The translations under genes and the position numbers were made by a program. The notes beneath the pieces are model-generated. The model was not told the origin of the DNA and did not search any database. It saw nothing but the letters and a program-made list of their open reading frames with translations. From Symsagittifera roscoffensis (taxonomy: Eukaryota; Xenacoelomorpha; Acoela; Convolutidae), in the NCBI RefSeq assembly GCF_963678635.1, contig NC_087070.1, positions 14,015,840-14,079,839 on the forward strand: a stretch of DNA of 64,000 nucleotides. The letters are read 5' to 3'. Within the stretch, counting starts at the first letter, position 1. Every line of letters begins with the position of its first letter. This document shows, piece by piece, positions 62,301 through 64,000 of this stretch.

Positions 62301-63100
62301 GCATATGAAATTTAGTTGTGGGTATCCATTCCCTCACTCAGTTAAGAGTTTTTTTCATTCATTTGGTTACCATATCCTCACTGCTTGAAAAGTAACTGAG
62401 GATGGATCTCCATTCCCATACTCAGTAAAAAAAATCTTTTTCTCATTTGGAGGCCATATTATCACTGATTGCTACTGTAAAATGTTTGTGGATCTCCATT
62501 CCCTGACTCAGAAAAGGTTTATTTTCTCTCATCTGGTTGCCATTTCCCCACTGTTTGCATATGAAATTTAGTTGTGGGTATCCATTCCCTCACTCAGTTA
62601 AGAATTTTTTTCATTCATTTGGTTACCATATCCTCACTGCTTGAAAAGTAACTGAGGATGGATCTCCATTCCCATACTCAGTAAAAAAAATCTTTCTCTC
62701 ATTTGGAGGCCATATTATCACTGATTGCTACTGTAAAATGTTTGTGGATCTCCATTCCCTGACTCAGAAAAGATTTATTTTCTCTCATCTTGTTGCCATT
62801 TCCCCACTGTTTGCATATGAAATTTAGTTGTGGGTATCCCTTCCCTCACTCAGTTAAGAATTTTTTTCATTCATTTGGTTACCATATCCTCACTGCTTGA
62901 AAAGTAACTGAGGATGGATCTCCATTCCCATACTCAGTAAAAATATCTTTCTCTCATTTGGAGGCCATATTATCACTGATTGCCACTGGAAAATGGTAGT
63001 GGATATCCATTCCCCGACTCAGAAAGAAATATTTTCTCTCATATGGTTGCCATTTCCCCACTGTTTGCAAATGAAACTTAGTTGTGGATATCCATTCCCT
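50381..63100 (+). repeat. Intron satellite: ~256-bp trimeric higher-order repeat, ~50 copies
   Basis: Three related monomers of about 85, 85 and 86 bp alternate strictly. A contains TTGCATATGAAATTTAGTTG and CATTTGGTTACCATATCC. B contains CTTGAAAAGTAACTGAGGAT and CATTTGGAGGCCATATTATC. C contains TTGCTACTGTAAAATG and CATCTGGTTGCCATTTCC. All share TCCATTCCC-n-ACTCAG followed by an A- or T-rich run. Successive A monomers (CTCACTCAGTTAA) lie 254-257 bp apart. Copies in the core look about 97-99% alike, whereas A, B and C differ substantially from each other, which is the hallmark of a homogenised higher-order array. Confidence 0.96.
51200..53800 (+). repeat. 1,277-bp super-period (5 x trimer) in the intron satellite
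   Basis: Three private variants recur with the same offset: TTGCCACTGG at 51,411 and 52,688, GTTGCCCCTTCC at 52,245 and 53,522, and GTATTCATTCCC at 52,031 and 53,308, each 1,277 bp apart. The same period links TGTTTATCC at 57,131 and 58,408. Five-trimer blocks have thus been duplicated as units. Confidence 0.85.
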
Positions 63101-64000
63101 CAGTCAATCAAGAATTTTTTTCTACATTTCATTGCCATATATCCATTGGTTGCAAGTTTGACTTAGTTGTGGATACCCATTTACAAACTCAGTAAAAAAA
63201 AATGTTCTGTCATTTGGTTGCCATATCCTCACTGATTGAAAATGTTACTTAGTTGTGATCTCCATTTCTCAACTCAAAAAAGAAATCTTTTCTCTCATTT
63301 GAAAGCTATTTGTCCTTGATTATCAGTGTATTTTAATTGCGGATGATCTCATTTCTCCTACTCAGTGTAGAATTGTTTGTCTCATTTGGTTGCCGTATCC
63401 TCACTGGTTGCCAGTGACACTTATTTGTGGATCTCCAAACCCTTACTCAGTAAAAACTTGCCAGTGTAAGTTTTAACTTTTTTTGTTGCATTACACTCAC
63501 TGGTTGAAAGTGTAATTTAGGTGGGAATCTCAATTACTAAGTTTGATTTTTTTTTTTGCTTCATCTAATATCAAGTTCATCAGTGCTTGTGAATGTAACT
63601 AATTTGTGGGTCTCCTTTCCTTTAGTCAGTAGAAAAAAATTACACTAAAATGGTTGCCATATACTCAATGCTTGCAAATGTATTTTAGTTGTGGATCTCC
63701 TTTCCCTTACTCAGTAAACATTTCTTTTCTTTCAATTGGAAGTTATCCCTCACCGATTACCAGTGTAACTCACTTGTGGATCTCCAAACCCTTACTCAGC
63801 GTTCTTTCTCTTATTTGGTTGCCATATCCTCACTGATTGAAAATGTTACTTATTTGTGATCTCCAATCCTTTAGTAAGTAAGGAATTCTTTTCTCTCAGT
63901 TGGATGCCATATCCCCACAGATTGAGTACCTTGGCTGTAGATCTCGAATCCATTTTTCAGTGAAGGTTTTTTTTTCAGTTGTTTGGTGGATCTCCAGGCC
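63101..64000 (+). repeat. Diverged satellite monomers at the right edge of the intron array
   Basis: About ten monomers that retain TGGATCTCC, ACTCAGT and CATTTGGTTGCCATATCCTC boxes at roughly 85-bp spacing. They no longer follow the A-B-C order and are strongly mutated. The zone continues past the window end. Confidence 0.8.

Larger units (their letters stand above)
50125..64000 (+). other. Ion channel intron 3, at least 13.9 kb, open at window end
   Basis: Starts with a good donor (CAG|GTAAAT). No acceptor followed by M2-like coding sequence occurs before the window ends. After ~70 bp the intron consists of tandem satellite and its diverged relatives. A short frame at 63,654-63,836 lies in diverged satellite and is not an exon candidate: it shows no M2 motif. 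Confidence 0.8.

Noticed and set aside
50381-63100. Calling the intron array a centromere
   Set aside because: The organisation resembles centromeric satellites, but there is no recognised centromere-protein binding motif, and location inside a gene argues for caution; it is recorded only as a structural similarity.

Overview
This is a eukaryotic, almost certainly invertebrate metazoan, nuclear window. The evidence is a spliced gene with GT-AG introns and an animal-type Cys-loop receptor domain, AT-rich non-coding DNA, and very large satellite arrays. I cannot name the species or phylum from sequence alone. There are no bacterial genes, rRNA, tRNA or CRISPR arrays.

Layout. 1-385 is a flank module repeated at 10,631-11,015 with only a few differences. 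386-585 is a 200-N assembly gap. 586-8,166 is satellite array 1, built from a unit of about 28 bp (TTTCGACTGTTCGACCGAG followed by 5-9 A and usually CA). 8,167-11,803 is non-coding DNA holding three diverged copies of a ~0.4-0.5 kb dispersed repeat, the second flank module and an AT microsatellite. 11,890-47,131 is array 2, about 35 kb of the same ~28-bp unit. It sits inside a pair of imperfect terminal inverted repeats (11,804-11,845 and 47,196-47,236, both starting TACCCGGGTCG, with TA at the outer edge), so the whole block looks like one giant non-autonomous DNA transposon whose interior has expanded into a satellite. Related ends occur at 236-278, 10,866-10,908, 47,553-47,587 and 48,873-48,905. 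47,237-48,286 is the gene's upstream region, with one weak candidate exon of another gene.

The only well supported gene is the 5' part of a Cys-loop (pentameric) ligand-gated ion channel on the + strand: three coding exons from 48,287 to 50,124, giving the signal peptide, the extracellular ligand-binding domain with a canonical Cys-loop, and the start of membrane segment M1. The third intron opens at 50,125 and does not close within the window. It is filled by a second, unrelated satellite: about 85-bp monomers arranged as an A-B-C trimer of about 256 bp, roughly 50 copies, homogeneous in the middle and diverged at both edges (50,195-64,000).

About 56 kb of 64 kb is therefore tandem repeat of two kinds. 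Array 1 is collinear with the left part of array 2, which means either a tandem duplication of the element or two haplotypes assembled in series. Long open frames inside the ~28-bp arrays are artefacts: the canonical 27-bp form of the unit has no stop codon in any of the six frames. The most unusual observations are the TIR-bounded satellite, the predominance of CpG-transition variants among its units, a perfect 284-bp inverted duplication inside it, and the nested higher-order periods in both satellites.
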